A stretch of DNA of 8,714 nucleotides, taken from UBA6776 sp964636785. Its GTDB lineage: Bacteria > Bdellovibrionota > Bdellovibrionia > Bdellovibrionales > UBA1609. The notes below the pieces were generated by a model that saw only the letters and a program-made list of their open reading frames with translations, was not told the DNA's origin and did no database searches. The stretch covers positions 1-8,714 of the forward strand of contig CAZWVK010000108.1 in the NCBI GenBank assembly GCA_964636785.1. The letters run 5' to 3'. Shown piece by piece: positions 1 to 6,540 of the stretch. The position numbers and the translations under genes are program-made. Every line of letters starts with the position of its first letter. Within the stretch, counting starts at the first letter, position 1.

Positions 1-8
1 ATAAACGC

Positions 9-36
9 TTGAAAAGCTTGATTGACTTCGTATTTT
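9..36 (+). promoter_or_regulatory. possible sigma70-type promoter for the nitroreductase
   Basis: TTGAAA at 9-14 and TATTTT at 31-36 are separated by 16 bp, about 20 bp before the gene's start. Each box matches four or five of the six consensus bases. The region is AT-rich and the upstream context lies outside the window, so this is only a candidate. Confidence 0.25.
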
Positions 37-55
37 AGATAGGTCAACTGATGGT

Positions 56-625
56 ATGGAAAACTTAGAGAAACTTCTGGAAAGATTAATTGAGTCTCGA
101 CGCACGGTTCATCAGTTTGCAGAAGGTAAGGTGGATGAAGGTTTGGTTATTAAAGCTTTGGAGCTTTCTTTGTGGGCCCCTAACCATCGTCATACATTTC
201 CATGGCAATACATTTTAATTTCTGACGAAAAGAGACGGGCTTTAATTGATCTTTCCATTGAATTGAAGAAAGCCAAAGATCCATCTTTCTCAAAAGTCAA
301 AGAGGGGGCATTACGAAAAAGACTGGCCGATCCATCACATTGGATCGCGCTTGGGCTTAAACATCCAAAAGATCCAAAGATTCTTATGGAAGATATCGCC
401 ACTCTTGGAGCAAGTGTTCAGATTGCATCTCTTTACCTTTGGGAGAAGGGCATCGCCACGAAGTGGAGCACTGGTGCCTATTCCACACATGAAAAGACTT
501 ATGAAATTTTAGGTTTGGATCCTGAAGAAACCTATTTAATGGGAGTTCTCTTTATTGGTGCGGCCGGACTCATCCCTCCAGCTAAAAATCGACCGGAAAT
601 TTCTCAAGTCCTAAAACGAAAATAA
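56..625 (+). CDS. nitroreductase family protein (FMN-dependent NAD(P)H oxidoreductase)
   Basis: A 189-aa cytosolic protein of the nitroreductase fold, which binds FMN as a homodimer and reduces nitro compounds, quinones or related substrates with NAD(P)H. Visible family marks are an N-terminal SRRT (14-17), where the Arg usually contacts the FMN phosphate, then APNH (41-44) followed by a Pro-Trp at 49-50, as in YdjA-like members. The helix at 112-131 and the KWSTG turn (136-140) match the conserved C-terminal half. Its length suits the small YdjA-like branch. ATG 56 is the only start that keeps the RRT motif; an in-frame stop at 23-25 blocks upstream starts. A weak AGG (41-43) sits 12 nt before it. 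The 3' end overlaps the minus-strand MAPEG gene by 15 bp. The substrate cannot be told from sequence. Confidence 0.85.
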   Translation: MENLEKLLERLIESRRTVHQFAEGKVDEGLVIKALELSLWAPNHRHTFPWQYILISDEKRRALIDLSIELKKAKDPSFSKVKEGALRKRLADPSHWIALGLKHPKDPKILMEDIATLGASVQIASLYLWEKGIATKWSTGAYSTHEKTYEILGLDPEETYLMGVLFIGAAGLIPPAKNRPEISQVLKRK

Positions 626-1012
626 AATATTAATCCACATTCCTAAAACGCAAAGAATTCCTACAAAGTAACTTATAGCTCTTCGAATCACGTTATTGCT
701 GATGAGGTGAACGAAAGAGTGAATCATTCGTGATGCAATGAAGAGCCATGCAAGCCATATCGCTGAGGAATTGGTGGCATCAAAAATATGAGTGGATAAA
801 CAAGTCACTAAGAAAAGAAGAGGAACCTGAAACTGGTTGTCGAAATGACGGCCAATAACAATAAGGTTTTCAGGTGCATCGCCCTGATAATTTTTAAAAT
901 AACTGACGCGAACCTGGCGATTTTTTGTGGAGCTCAAGCGGGTCAGAAAATTTAGAATTCCAAGCAAAACAATGTAGAAAACATAGGTCGCCATGGGCAG
1001 TGCCATCAGCAT
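611..1012 (-). CDS. MAPEG family integral membrane protein
   Basis: A 133-aa protein with about four hydrophobic segments (roughly residues 8-24, 63-80, 84-100 and 112-132), the size and topology of the MAPEG family (glutathione- and eicosanoid-metabolism membrane proteins, in bacteria mostly uncharacterised). Family-like motifs are RHFDNQFQ at 55-62, where many members have R-x2-x-N-x2-E, and a second block from RMIH (95-98) to NNVIRR (106-111). The usual acidic residue after the Asn is Gln here (Q60/Q62), so glutathione-dependent catalysis should not be assumed. The start ATG 1012 has a perfect AGGAGG at 1018-1023 with 5 nt spacing. That SD overlaps the stop codon of the upstream DUF2914 gene, so the two are probably one coupled operon. 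The end overlaps the nitroreductase 3' end. Confidence 0.75.
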   Translation of the reverse strand: MLMALPMATYVFYIVLLGILNFLTRLSSTKNRQVRVSYFKNYQGDAPENLIVIGRHFDNQFQVPLLFLVTCLSTHIFDATNSSAIWLAWLFIASRMIHSFVHLISNNVIRRAISYFVGILCVLGMWINILFSF

Positions 1013-1017
1013 ATATT

Positions 1018-1023
1018 CCTCCT
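1018..1023 (-). promoter_or_regulatory. strong Shine-Dalgarno site of the MAPEG gene
   Basis: AGGAGG on the minus strand lies 5 nt before ATG 1012 and overlaps the TAG stop (1022-1024) of the preceding gene. Ribosomes finishing the DUF2914 gene would stop directly on this site, which indicates translational coupling. Confidence 0.7.
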
Positions 1024-2134
1024 AGTGAGAGTCCATCTCGAAACGTCGTGGGGCCTCTGGAGCCAAAACCAATTCAAAATGAATACGGCTCACTTCTCGT
1101 CCATCCATGGTCTCAACCTTAACTCGCCATGATCCGGGAAGATAGTTGGATTTGATCCCATATCCACGAAAACCCTCATCTCGTCCGCCGATGATTTTAA
1201 TAGGTATGCTGTCTTGCTGAATCCATCCGCGCTCAGGATCTTTATGAAGCCAAACCATCTTGACCTGATCCGAGAATCGGGTCGGCGAGAAGATGCGAAA
1301 GAAAATATGGATGCGATCGCCTGGGCGAGCGATAAAATATTGATCGCCGACATGCCAGAACCTCCACCATGGACGCTCATGATAGAGCTCGTACTGAGAC
1401 TGGGATTTTTTAATGTCGTGATAAACACCCATGAACTGAACTGAAAGCGGAACAGGGGGAATCAATTTTAAAACATAGAAAATAATAAAAACACTAGCCA
1501 CAAGTGAGCTCGGCACAAGGATCTGTCGGCGACAAAGTTCAAATAGTTTCGGATGCTTTTTAAGAATGTAATAAGAAAAAATCGCAATCGGCGTCATTCC
1601 GAAAACCAATGATCCGAGGAAAACCAAGAGCCCAATGGAGCCGGCTCCGATCGGGACAATGAAAACCGAAAAGCAGATCAAACAGAGGCTTCCCAGACCA
1701 AATTTAAAAGGAAGGCTTGCAGACTGAAAACGGGACCATTCATTGGCGACCAAGAGCACCGCCATGATCACCATAAAAAGAAATGAGACAACAAGGCTGG
1801 AGCTCTTAAAAAAGAATAAAGTGTAAGCGCTTAAAAGTGCTCCAAAGAAGAAGTGTAAGATCTCAGGTTTATACTTTTCATATAAAGATCGAACCTTTCC
1901 CCATTTGGCTTTTTCATCTGGCTGAGCCTGCTGAAAAAAGCTAGTGATTAAGATCAACCAAATCAAAACCAAGTAGCCAAGCTGGGTCACCAGAGCCACA
2001 AGCGAGTCCACTCGATCAAGAGTAAAGACATCAAATCCGAAACCTAAGATGAAAAATAGCGCTGGCCAGTAGGGACGATATTTTTCGAAGCTCGCTTGCC
2101 AAACGGAAAGCTTATCACGCATGATGGTGTTCAT
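1022..2134 (-). CDS. polytopic membrane protein with C-terminal DUF2914-like domain
   Basis: A 370-aa protein in two parts. Residues 1-225 hold about seven hydrophobic segments (near 22-38, 45-67, 91-109, 112-130, 145-160, 163-187 and 207-224). Residues 228-355 form a soluble, beta-rich domain rich in Trp (255, 256, 259, 295, 304, 336). Its last 70 residues resemble DUF2914 (PF11141). The recognisable parts are a strand with VWLHKDPERGW (294-304), a central GYGIKS (324-329), and the closing GSWRVKVETMDGREV (334-348) followed by an F-x-L strand. DUF2914 has no known function; the beta domain probably sits outside the inner membrane, which I infer from its position after the last membrane segment. 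The start is ATG 2134, because an in-frame stop lies at 2138-2140; no SD is visible. It heads an operon with the MAPEG gene and is divergent from the esterase, with 29 bp between starts. Confidence 0.72.
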   Translation of the reverse strand: MNTIMRDKLSVWQASFEKYRPYWPALFFILGFGFDVFTLDRVDSLVALVTQLGYLVLIWLILITSFFQQAQPDEKAKWGKVRSLYEKYKPEILHFFFGALLSAYTLFFFKSSSLVVSFLFMVIMAVLLVANEWSRFQSASLPFKFGLGSLCLICFSVFIVPIGAGSIGLLVFLGSLVFGMTPIAIFSYYILKKHPKLFELCRRQILVPSSLVASVFIIFYVLKLIPPVPLSVQFMGVYHDIKKSQSQYELYHERPWWRFWHVGDQYFIARPGDRIHIFFRIFSPTRFSDQVKMVWLHKDPERGWIQQDSIPIKIIGGRDEGFRGYGIKSNYLPGSWRVKVETMDGREVSRIHFELVLAPEAPRRFEMDSH

Positions 2135-2158
2135 TTTTTAAATTCTGGAGGCTTTTAA

Positions 2159-2187
2159 ATAAGATGTCACGACTCAGATGGGAGCAA
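2159..2187 (-). promoter_or_regulatory. weak candidate promoter for the DUF2914 gene
   Basis: On the minus strand TTGCTC (2182-2187) and TCTTAT (2159-2164) are 17 bp apart, each matching four of six consensus bases. The -10 box would cover the esterase start codon. Because only 29 bp separate the two divergent starts, at least one promoter must lie inside the neighbouring gene. Confidence 0.2.
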
Positions 2188-2844
2188 ATAGGGCAGCTGC
2201 AAACTTTAGTAAAAGCGGGAAAGGACGATGGTCCAGCTTTGGTGTTGCTCCACGGTTACGGGGCGGATGCACAAGATCTTTCGGGCCTTACACCGTTTTT
2301 GGATTTTGAAGAGAACTTCAGTTTTTATTTTCCGGACGGGCCTTTGGAAATTCCAATCGGATTTGGGCAAGTGGGGAAAGCCTGGTTTCCCATTCCGATG
2401 TCACAGCTCACAGACGGATTTGATTTTGAAGATGTAAAGCCGGTTGGGCTCGAGGGGATTGTTGCAAAACTTGAGAAGTTTCTTTCTCAGCTTCCCCATG
2501 AAGAAGTTATTATCGGCGGATTCAGTCAAGGTGCGATGTTGACAACTCATGTGGCTCTTATGAATCCGTCGCGCTTTAGAGGGCTTGTTGCGCTCTCAGG
2601 AACACTTTGCAATGTGCAAGAGTGGCAAAGCTTTTGCGATCGAACTGAGAATCGCTTTCCGGTTTTTCAAACACACGGCCATTACGATTCTATTTTGACT
2701 TTTCATCAGGCGCAGAAATTGGATTCGTTCTTTCGTAGAAATAACTTTGAAACCCAGTTTTATGCGTTCAATGGGGAACATGAAATTCCGGCTGAGGCGA
2801 TCCGTCGTCTAAAGATTTTTTTATCTCAGGTTTCAAAACGCTAA
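2164..2844 (+). CDS. alpha/beta-hydrolase, phospholipase/carboxylesterase family
   Basis: A 226-aa single-domain cytosolic serine hydrolase of the carboxylesterase/thioesterase group (Pfam Abhydrolase_2 type), expected to cleave short-chain esters, lysophospholipids or thioesters. The oxyanion-hole segment is LLHGYGADAQDL (28-39). The nucleophile elbow is GFSQGAM (119-125) with Ser121. Asp175 (in HGHYDS) and His207 (in NGEHEIP) complete the triad, with the order and spacing normal for the family, and the length is normal too. No signal peptide is seen. ATG 2164 is preceded by GGAGG (2147-2151) at a rather long 12-nt spacing; no alternative in-frame start fits better. The gene is divergent from the DUF2914 gene, and its last 12 bp overlap the 3' end of the DUF3187-like gene. 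The natural substrate is unknown. Confidence 0.9.
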   Translation: MSRLRWEQIGQLQTLVKAGKDDGPALVLLHGYGADAQDLSGLTPFLDFEENFSFYFPDGPLEIPIGFGQVGKAWFPIPMSQLTDGFDFEDVKPVGLEGIVAKLEKFLSQLPHEEVIIGGFSQGAMLTTHVALMNPSRFRGLVALSGTLCNVQEWQSFCDRTENRFPVFQTHGHYDSILTFHQAQKLDSFFRRNNFETQFYAFNGEHEIPAEAIRRLKIFLSQVSKR

Positions 2845-3930
2845 ATAAAGGTTTCCAATAATGGCAACATCTGGAGAGCCATGAACATAAAGAAAATTTT
2901 TGCGCCCATCGTTGTCACCGAGCGCCCAGTCTTCTTGAAATAAAAGGGAGAAGGCGAGCTTTTCGGAACTCCTGTAACGAGCTCCAATTGCCTCACTTCC
3001 TCGCCAAGCGGTAAGACCATTCCATCCCGACGCCGCTCGCTCTGCGGATTGAGATTTTGGATCCGTTGAGACGTATAAGAATTCAAGATGTTCTTTGTCT
3101 AAAAGTGGGGATTCATAACGGAGTTGAAAAACCAGGTCCCACTTTGCTCCGAGAGGAATTTCAAACCATCCCTCATAAAGTTGTGACCACTGCCTTGTCG
3201 GCCATCCAGCGAAGATGGGATTGGGTGAAAGCTTGCTAAACCCCGCGGTAAACCAAAAATAAGCCCAACTTGAAATCCGAGATCCCGCATGAATTAAAAG
3301 AGAGCCCTCCGTATTTCCTGTCGTGAGCGTGCTGTTTGGACCTCGAAGCGGTAAACGTGTTTGGAATGAAATGGCGAGCCCTTCCATCTCTGGCCGAGGG
3401 CTTTCTTCTTTTTTAAAAAGCCACCACTTTAACTTGATCAAAGAATGCGAAAGACCTGAAGCTTGATTTGTGCCGAGCCGCTCTTCCCCGTTTTTCTGAA
3501 TGGTGAATCGATTTTGATCCGCAGGGAATTGATGACGACGAAAACGATCAGCGCCGACGAAAATATGCCAGTCGTCCAAAGGTCGATCCATAATTCCACC
3601 GGATCTGGTCAAAATCGGTAGCGCGACACTCAATGAGAGGTCGTCACTCAGTGCAAAGCCCCCTTCAAGATGAAATAAGGTCTGCTCAAAATCGGCTCCG
3701 AACGAATAAATATCGCTATTTCTTTTGTCCTGAAGATCCATGTCAGCATTCCAGAAATTGCCGTGCTGAAGTTCCGCAAAGAACCATCTGTCCGCTTTCC
3801 ATCCCGGACTTTCGCCACTTGGTAGCCCATGCATCCATGCTAAGGGGTGGGTGCTCCTATAGCTCACCACAGAGGCTTCTGTTGCGATTGCAGAATAAAA
3901 AACTAAAAAGATAAAAATTTTCTTAATCAC
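2833..3930 (-). CDS. DUF3187-like exported protein, probably outer-membrane beta-structured
   Basis: A 365-aa protein from GTG 3930: a KK-charged N-terminus, a hydrophobic stretch (5-16) and an A-T-E-A signal-peptidase site (about residue 19), then a mature region of alternating aromatic/polar strands typical of outer-membrane barrels. The segment at roughly 49-135 resembles DUF3187: a strand pair, FEQTLFHLEGGFALSDDLSL (81-100), an ALPIL strand, then GGIMDRPLDDWH (111-122) and an F-G/R region. Family function is unknown. A longer frame begins at TTG 3954, but that start would lie inside the reductase gene and bury the charged n-region of the signal peptide. GTG 3930 lies 4 nt after the reductase stop, although neither start has a clear SD. 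It is the last gene of the dapF unit, and its 3' end overlaps the esterase by 12 bp. Confidence 0.7.
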   Translation of the reverse strand: MIKKIFIFLVFYSAIATEASVVSYRSTHPLAWMHGLPSGESPGWKADRWFFAELQHGNFWNADMDLQDKRNSDIYSFGADFEQTLFHLEGGFALSDDLSLSVALPILTRSGGIMDRPLDDWHIFVGADRFRRHQFPADQNRFTIQKNGEERLGTNQASGLSHSLIKLKWWLFKKEESPRPEMEGLAISFQTRLPLRGPNSTLTTGNTEGSLLIHAGSRISSWAYFWFTAGFSKLSPNPIFAGWPTRQWSQLYEGWFEIPLGAKWDLVFQLRYESPLLDKEHLEFLYVSTDPKSQSAERAASGWNGLTAWRGSEAIGARYRSSEKLAFSLLFQEDWALGDNDGRKNFLYVHGSPDVAIIGNLYLAF

Positions 3931-3934
3931 GGAA

Positions 3935-5038
3935 CTAAAAGATATCGTAATCAATTTTGGTCACTTTAGCTCTTGGTTTTGCCTGACATGTTAGACACTC
4001 ACCGACATCAATATTTTCCTGAGTTAGAATTCCAGGATCCTCTTGCATAACCAATCCTTCAGTGACTTTTCCCATACAAGCCATGCATGCACCATCCATA
4101 CAGGAGTATGGAGGATTTGCACCAGCTTCAATCAAGGCCTCTAAAATCGACTCATCTTTCCCAACTGAGTAGACTTTTGTTTCACCAGAGAGTGTCACTT
4201 CCACGTCGTAAGTGTCCTGCATATCCGGTGTGGCAGCTCCAATCAGTGTTTTTCCATCCACATCCGTCTTTGGTTTATCTTCTGGAAGTGTGGATGTATT
4301 GAAACTTTCTTGATGGATTGTTTCAGCGGGTAGTCCACACAGCAGTAAAGAGTTTTTCACCAGATCCATGTAGCCATCTGGCCCACAGAGATAAACTTCA
4401 AAGCCATTCAGCTCCAAAGTTTTGGAAAACGCTCTTAACCAACCTTCAGTGATTTTGGAAGTGGGAGCTTCCCAGGCTGCAGAGGGTTGAGACAAGAGGT
4501 GATGAATTTCAAGTCGCGTTGGGTACCGAGACACCCACTCATTGAGTAAATCACGATAAATGATCTGATCCTCGGATCGATTCGCAAAGACCAGAGTGAC
4601 TTTCTGATCATTCGTTTTTTTAAGAACATATTTTAAGATTGAAAAAAGAGGAGTGATTCCAGAGCCGGCTCCAAATAAAACAAAGTGTCGTGTTGAATCA
4701 CTGTACTTAAAAAACCGCCCTGAAGGTGGCGAAACTCGTAAGACATCACCAGCCTTTACGGTGTCACACAGAAAATTTGATCCGCGCCCACCCGGAACTC
4801 TTTTAACGGTTATGCGAAAATCCTCATCCACTCCTGGTGCGCTACATAGAGAGTAACTTCTAGAGATTTCTTCGCCATTGACATTTAGAAAGAGCGATAC
4901 GAATTGACCCGGTTCATATTTGAACTTCTCTTTTAGGTCCGCTGGAATATTGAAAGAAAAACTAGTGGCTTGAGAGGTTTCTTTGATCACTTCTGAAACG
5001 GTTAAAAGATGTGTGTAATCCTCTAATTTTAAACTCAT
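3935..5038 (-). CDS. PaaE-type FAD/NAD(P) reductase with C-terminal 2Fe-2S domain
   Basis: A 367-aa electron-transfer flavoprotein that passes electrons from NAD(P)H through FAD to a plant-type 2Fe-2S centre. Domains in order: an FAD-binding barrel (about 8-110) with RSYSLCS (60-66); a nucleotide-binding domain (115-235) with GAGSGITP (123-130) and CGPDGYM (218-224); a linker (245-275) rich in Thr, Asp and Lys; and a ferredoxin domain (276-367) with ligands Cys313, Cys318, Cys321 and Cys351 (C-x4-C-x2-C-x29-C). An extra Cys348 lies nearby. This order is that of PaaE, the reductase of phenylacetyl-CoA epoxidase, but no oxygenase subunit is in the window, so the partner could equally be a desaturase or hydroxylase. 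The start is ATG 5038 with AGGAG 7 nt upstream; an in-frame TTG at 5059 is less likely. It overlaps the dapF stop by ATGA. Confidence 0.88.
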   Translation of the reverse strand: MSLKLEDYTHLLTVSEVIKETSQATSFSFNIPADLKEKFKYEPGQFVSLFLNVNGEEISRSYSLCSAPGVDEDFRITVKRVPGGRGSNFLCDTVKAGDVLRVSPPSGRFFKYSDSTRHFVLFGAGSGITPLFSILKYVLKKTNDQKVTLVFANRSEDQIIYRDLLNEWVSRYPTRLEIHHLLSQPSAAWEAPTSKITEGWLRAFSKTLELNGFEVYLCGPDGYMDLVKNSLLLCGLPAETIHQESFNTSTLPEDKPKTDVDGKTLIGAATPDMQDTYDVEVTLSGETKVYSVGKDESILEALIEAGANPPYSCMDGACMACMGKVTEGLVMQEDPGILTQENIDVGECLTCQAKPRAKVTKIDYDIF

Positions 5039-5823
5039 TCGATGGCTCCTAGATGGCAACTTCCTACGATTCGTCCTTCACCGGACAAAAAGACACCTGA
5101 GGAATTGGATAAAACAGTTAACACGCCACCGGGAACCTGTACAAGCCACTTGAATTCAGTTGAGCCACCACTCTCCGCAATCGCAGCTGCAATTGCGCCA
5201 GTTCCGCAGGAGAGTGTGAAGTTTTCTACTCCTCTTTCAAACGTCACAGAGTGGATTTTATTCTTTTCGCGACTTGGAGACTTGAATGTGACATTGACTC
5301 CACGCTCCTGGAAGGGTTTGAGTGCCTTTATAATCAAAGCCTTCTCTTTGAGACGGGTGAGATCTGAAAGGTCTTTGGAGTCTAAAACGGCGTGAGGAAC
5401 GCCTGAGTTTACAAATGTGTAGTTTCCGGCTGGTGAGGAGTGACCCTCAGAATATTCACTCCATTTTGGAATCTCCACAGTGACGTTTCCTGAAATCTCT
5501 TGTGGATGTTCGACTTGCGCTTTGATCACTCCCACATAAGTCAGAAATGCGAAACTGGATTTCTTATTCGCATAGGCAAAATAGCGCGACACTGCGCGAG
5601 CCGCATTGCCACACATTTCAGCCTGGCTTCCATCTGAATTAAAAAAGACCCATTCGAAATCCAAATCAGCATGAGGTTTGAGGTAAACAAACCCATCTGC
5701 ACCAAAGCCATTTTGGCGATGACAGAAGCTCTGAATCTCCTTGGGTGATGGCAAAGAGAGGTCAGGATTTTTAAGGCTGTCGACAATCAGAAAATCGTTT
5801 CCGGTTCCACAAACTTTAACCAT
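5035..5823 (-). CDS. dapF: diaminopimelate epimerase
   Basis: A 262-aa cytosolic enzyme converting LL- to meso-diaminopimelate, the last step before lysine and the source of the peptidoglycan cross-linking residue. It is cofactor-free and uses two cysteines. Cys71 lies in the MCGNAARAV block (70-78) and Cys206 in SCGTGA (205-210). Family substrate contacts can be matched: GTGND (6-10, Asn9), Asn62 in FNSDGS, Asn177 in GVNVTF, and Glu196-Arg197 in ERGV. Residue 5 is Cys where His or Gln is common. The usual GNPH is GVPH (141-144), and GNGARC is GNAARA. The N-terminus is about two residues shorter than in E. coli, and a stop at 5833-5835 excludes an upstream extension. ATG 5823 has no SD. It is the first gene of a unit coupled to the reductase. 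The identity is secure; activity is inferred from the retained residues. Confidence 0.95.
   Translation of the reverse strand: MVKVCGTGNDFLIVDSLKNPDLSLPSPKEIQSFCHRQNGFGADGFVYLKPHADLDFEWVFFNSDGSQAEMCGNAARAVSRYFAYANKKSSFAFLTYVGVIKAQVEHPQEISGNVTVEIPKWSEYSEGHSSPAGNYTFVNSGVPHAVLDSKDLSDLTRLKEKALIIKALKPFQERGVNVTFKSPSREKNKIHSVTFERGVENFTLSCGTGAIAAAIAESGGSTEFKWLVQVPGGVLTVLSNSSGVFLSGEGRIVGSCHLGAIE
5046..5050 (-). promoter_or_regulatory. Shine-Dalgarno deciding the reductase start
   Basis: AGGAG on the minus strand, 7 nt before ATG 5038 and inside the end of dapF. It favours ATG 5038 over the in-frame TTG at 5059, which would lie upstream of this site. The stop and start overlap as ATGA (5035-5038). Confidence 0.75.
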
Positions 5824-5843
5824 TTTGAGAACTTAACAGCTGA

Positions 5844-5873
5844 ATCCCCATTTAGGGTATCGGGATGGGTCAA
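5844..5873 (-). promoter_or_regulatory. inverted-repeat leader upstream of dapF
   Basis: In the dapF direction three CCC tracts (5867-5869, 5862-5864, 5855-5857) are followed by a single GGGG (5846-5849). ATCCC/GGGAT (5862-5866 with 5844-5848) and CCCAT/ATGGG (5865-5869 with 5847-5851) are each perfect 5-bp arms that exclude one another. The element ends about 20 nt before the dapF ATG, which lacks an SD. A TTGACC (5868-5873) has no matching -10 at 15-19 bp. Any regulatory role is unproven. Confidence 0.25.
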
Positions 5874-5930
5874 GAAACGCAGTGCATATTGGCCTTTAGA
5901 GAGCACCCACATAAGGATTTTTAAAAAAGG

Positions 5931-5935
5931 GGAGG
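5931..5935 (+). promoter_or_regulatory. Shine-Dalgarno deciding GTG start at 5941
   Basis: GGAGG, 5 nt before GTG 5941. It supports the GTG, which begins a typical signal peptide, as the real start of the downstream exported protein. Confidence 0.65.
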
Positions 5936-5940
5936 GACCC

Positions 5941-6540
5941 GTGAACTTTAGATGGAGCCTTGTAGGGCTGGTTTTTCTGTCACTGGGAGCGAAAGGTGAT
6001 CTTTTGGATTTAACCGGCTCATGGGCCTTGAGTGGCGAACTCCAAAGTTCGCACAGAATCGAAATGATTGTTCACCGAGTCTATAATGACAAAGACAGAC
6101 AAGAATTGATGGAGTTAAGAGAAAAAGGGTTTGCTTGTGTGTATGCAAATGCAAACACCTATCGATGTCGACGAACCATTCATGGGGAATGGGTCCCATC
6201 GAACTCTCATAAGTCACGCCTCAGTGAGCGCTATAAAGACGAAAGCTTTGAGTTGGTTCATATGGGTGGTGAAGCCTCACTTGTGACTGAAGGGGACTCC
6301 GTGCGCCAGTGGCAGCTTCCTCATATAGCTTATAATAAGTTTGGAAAAACTAGTGATGTCATTTATTGGGAGCACTCAGACGGCAGTGCAAAACTTCAGT
6401 TTGAAATTCAGAAGAAAAGCTACTGGCCACATTTTACAAGCGATGATGTCTTATTCTTCCGAGATGTCGTCACGGAGACCGATGGAAACCACATCAATGA
6501 ATTTTGGTATGATGTGACTTTTATTCGTAAGAAGGACTAA
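5941..6540 (+). CDS. small exported protein of unknown function
   Basis: A 199-aa protein I do not recognise. It has a short signal peptide: R4, a hydrophobic core at 6-15, and likely cleavage near LGAKG/D at 19-20. The mature part opens with DLTGSW (23-28), reminiscent of the G-x-W strand of lipocalin-like barrels, followed by alternating strands: EMIVHRVY (41-48), SFELVHM (102-108), KLQFEIQ (151-157) and EFWYDVTFI (187-195). Cys66 and Cys76 are the only cysteines and are well placed for a disulfide in a periplasmic or secreted protein. The C-terminus is basic (RKKD). GTG 5941 has a good SD. It stands alone on its strand, divergent from dapF (117 bp apart) and convergent with the 362-aa exported protein, whose stop overlaps its own. 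A lipocalin-like fold is only an inference. Confidence 0.75.
   Translation: MNFRWSLVGLVFLSLGAKGDLLDLTGSWALSGELQSSHRIEMIVHRVYNDKDRQELMELREKGFACVYANANTYRCRRTIHGEWVPSNSHKSRLSERYKDESFELVHMGGEASLVTEGDSVRQWQLPHIAYNKFGKTSDVIYWEHSDGSAKLQFEIQKKSYWPHFTSDDVLFFRDVVTETDGNHINEFWYDVTFIRKKD

Noticed and set aside
1090..1428. 112-codon minus-strand open frame inside the DUF2914 gene
   Set aside because: It overlaps the conserved C-terminal domain in another frame and has no start signal.
5042..5395. 117-codon plus-strand open frame opposite dapF
   Set aside because: It lies wholly antisense to well-conserved dapF sequence, has no family signature and is explained by codon bias of the true gene.
5855..5935. 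G-quadruplex near the 5941 gene
   Set aside because: Only three close GGG runs; the fourth is some 60 nt away, so a stable quadruplex is unlikely.
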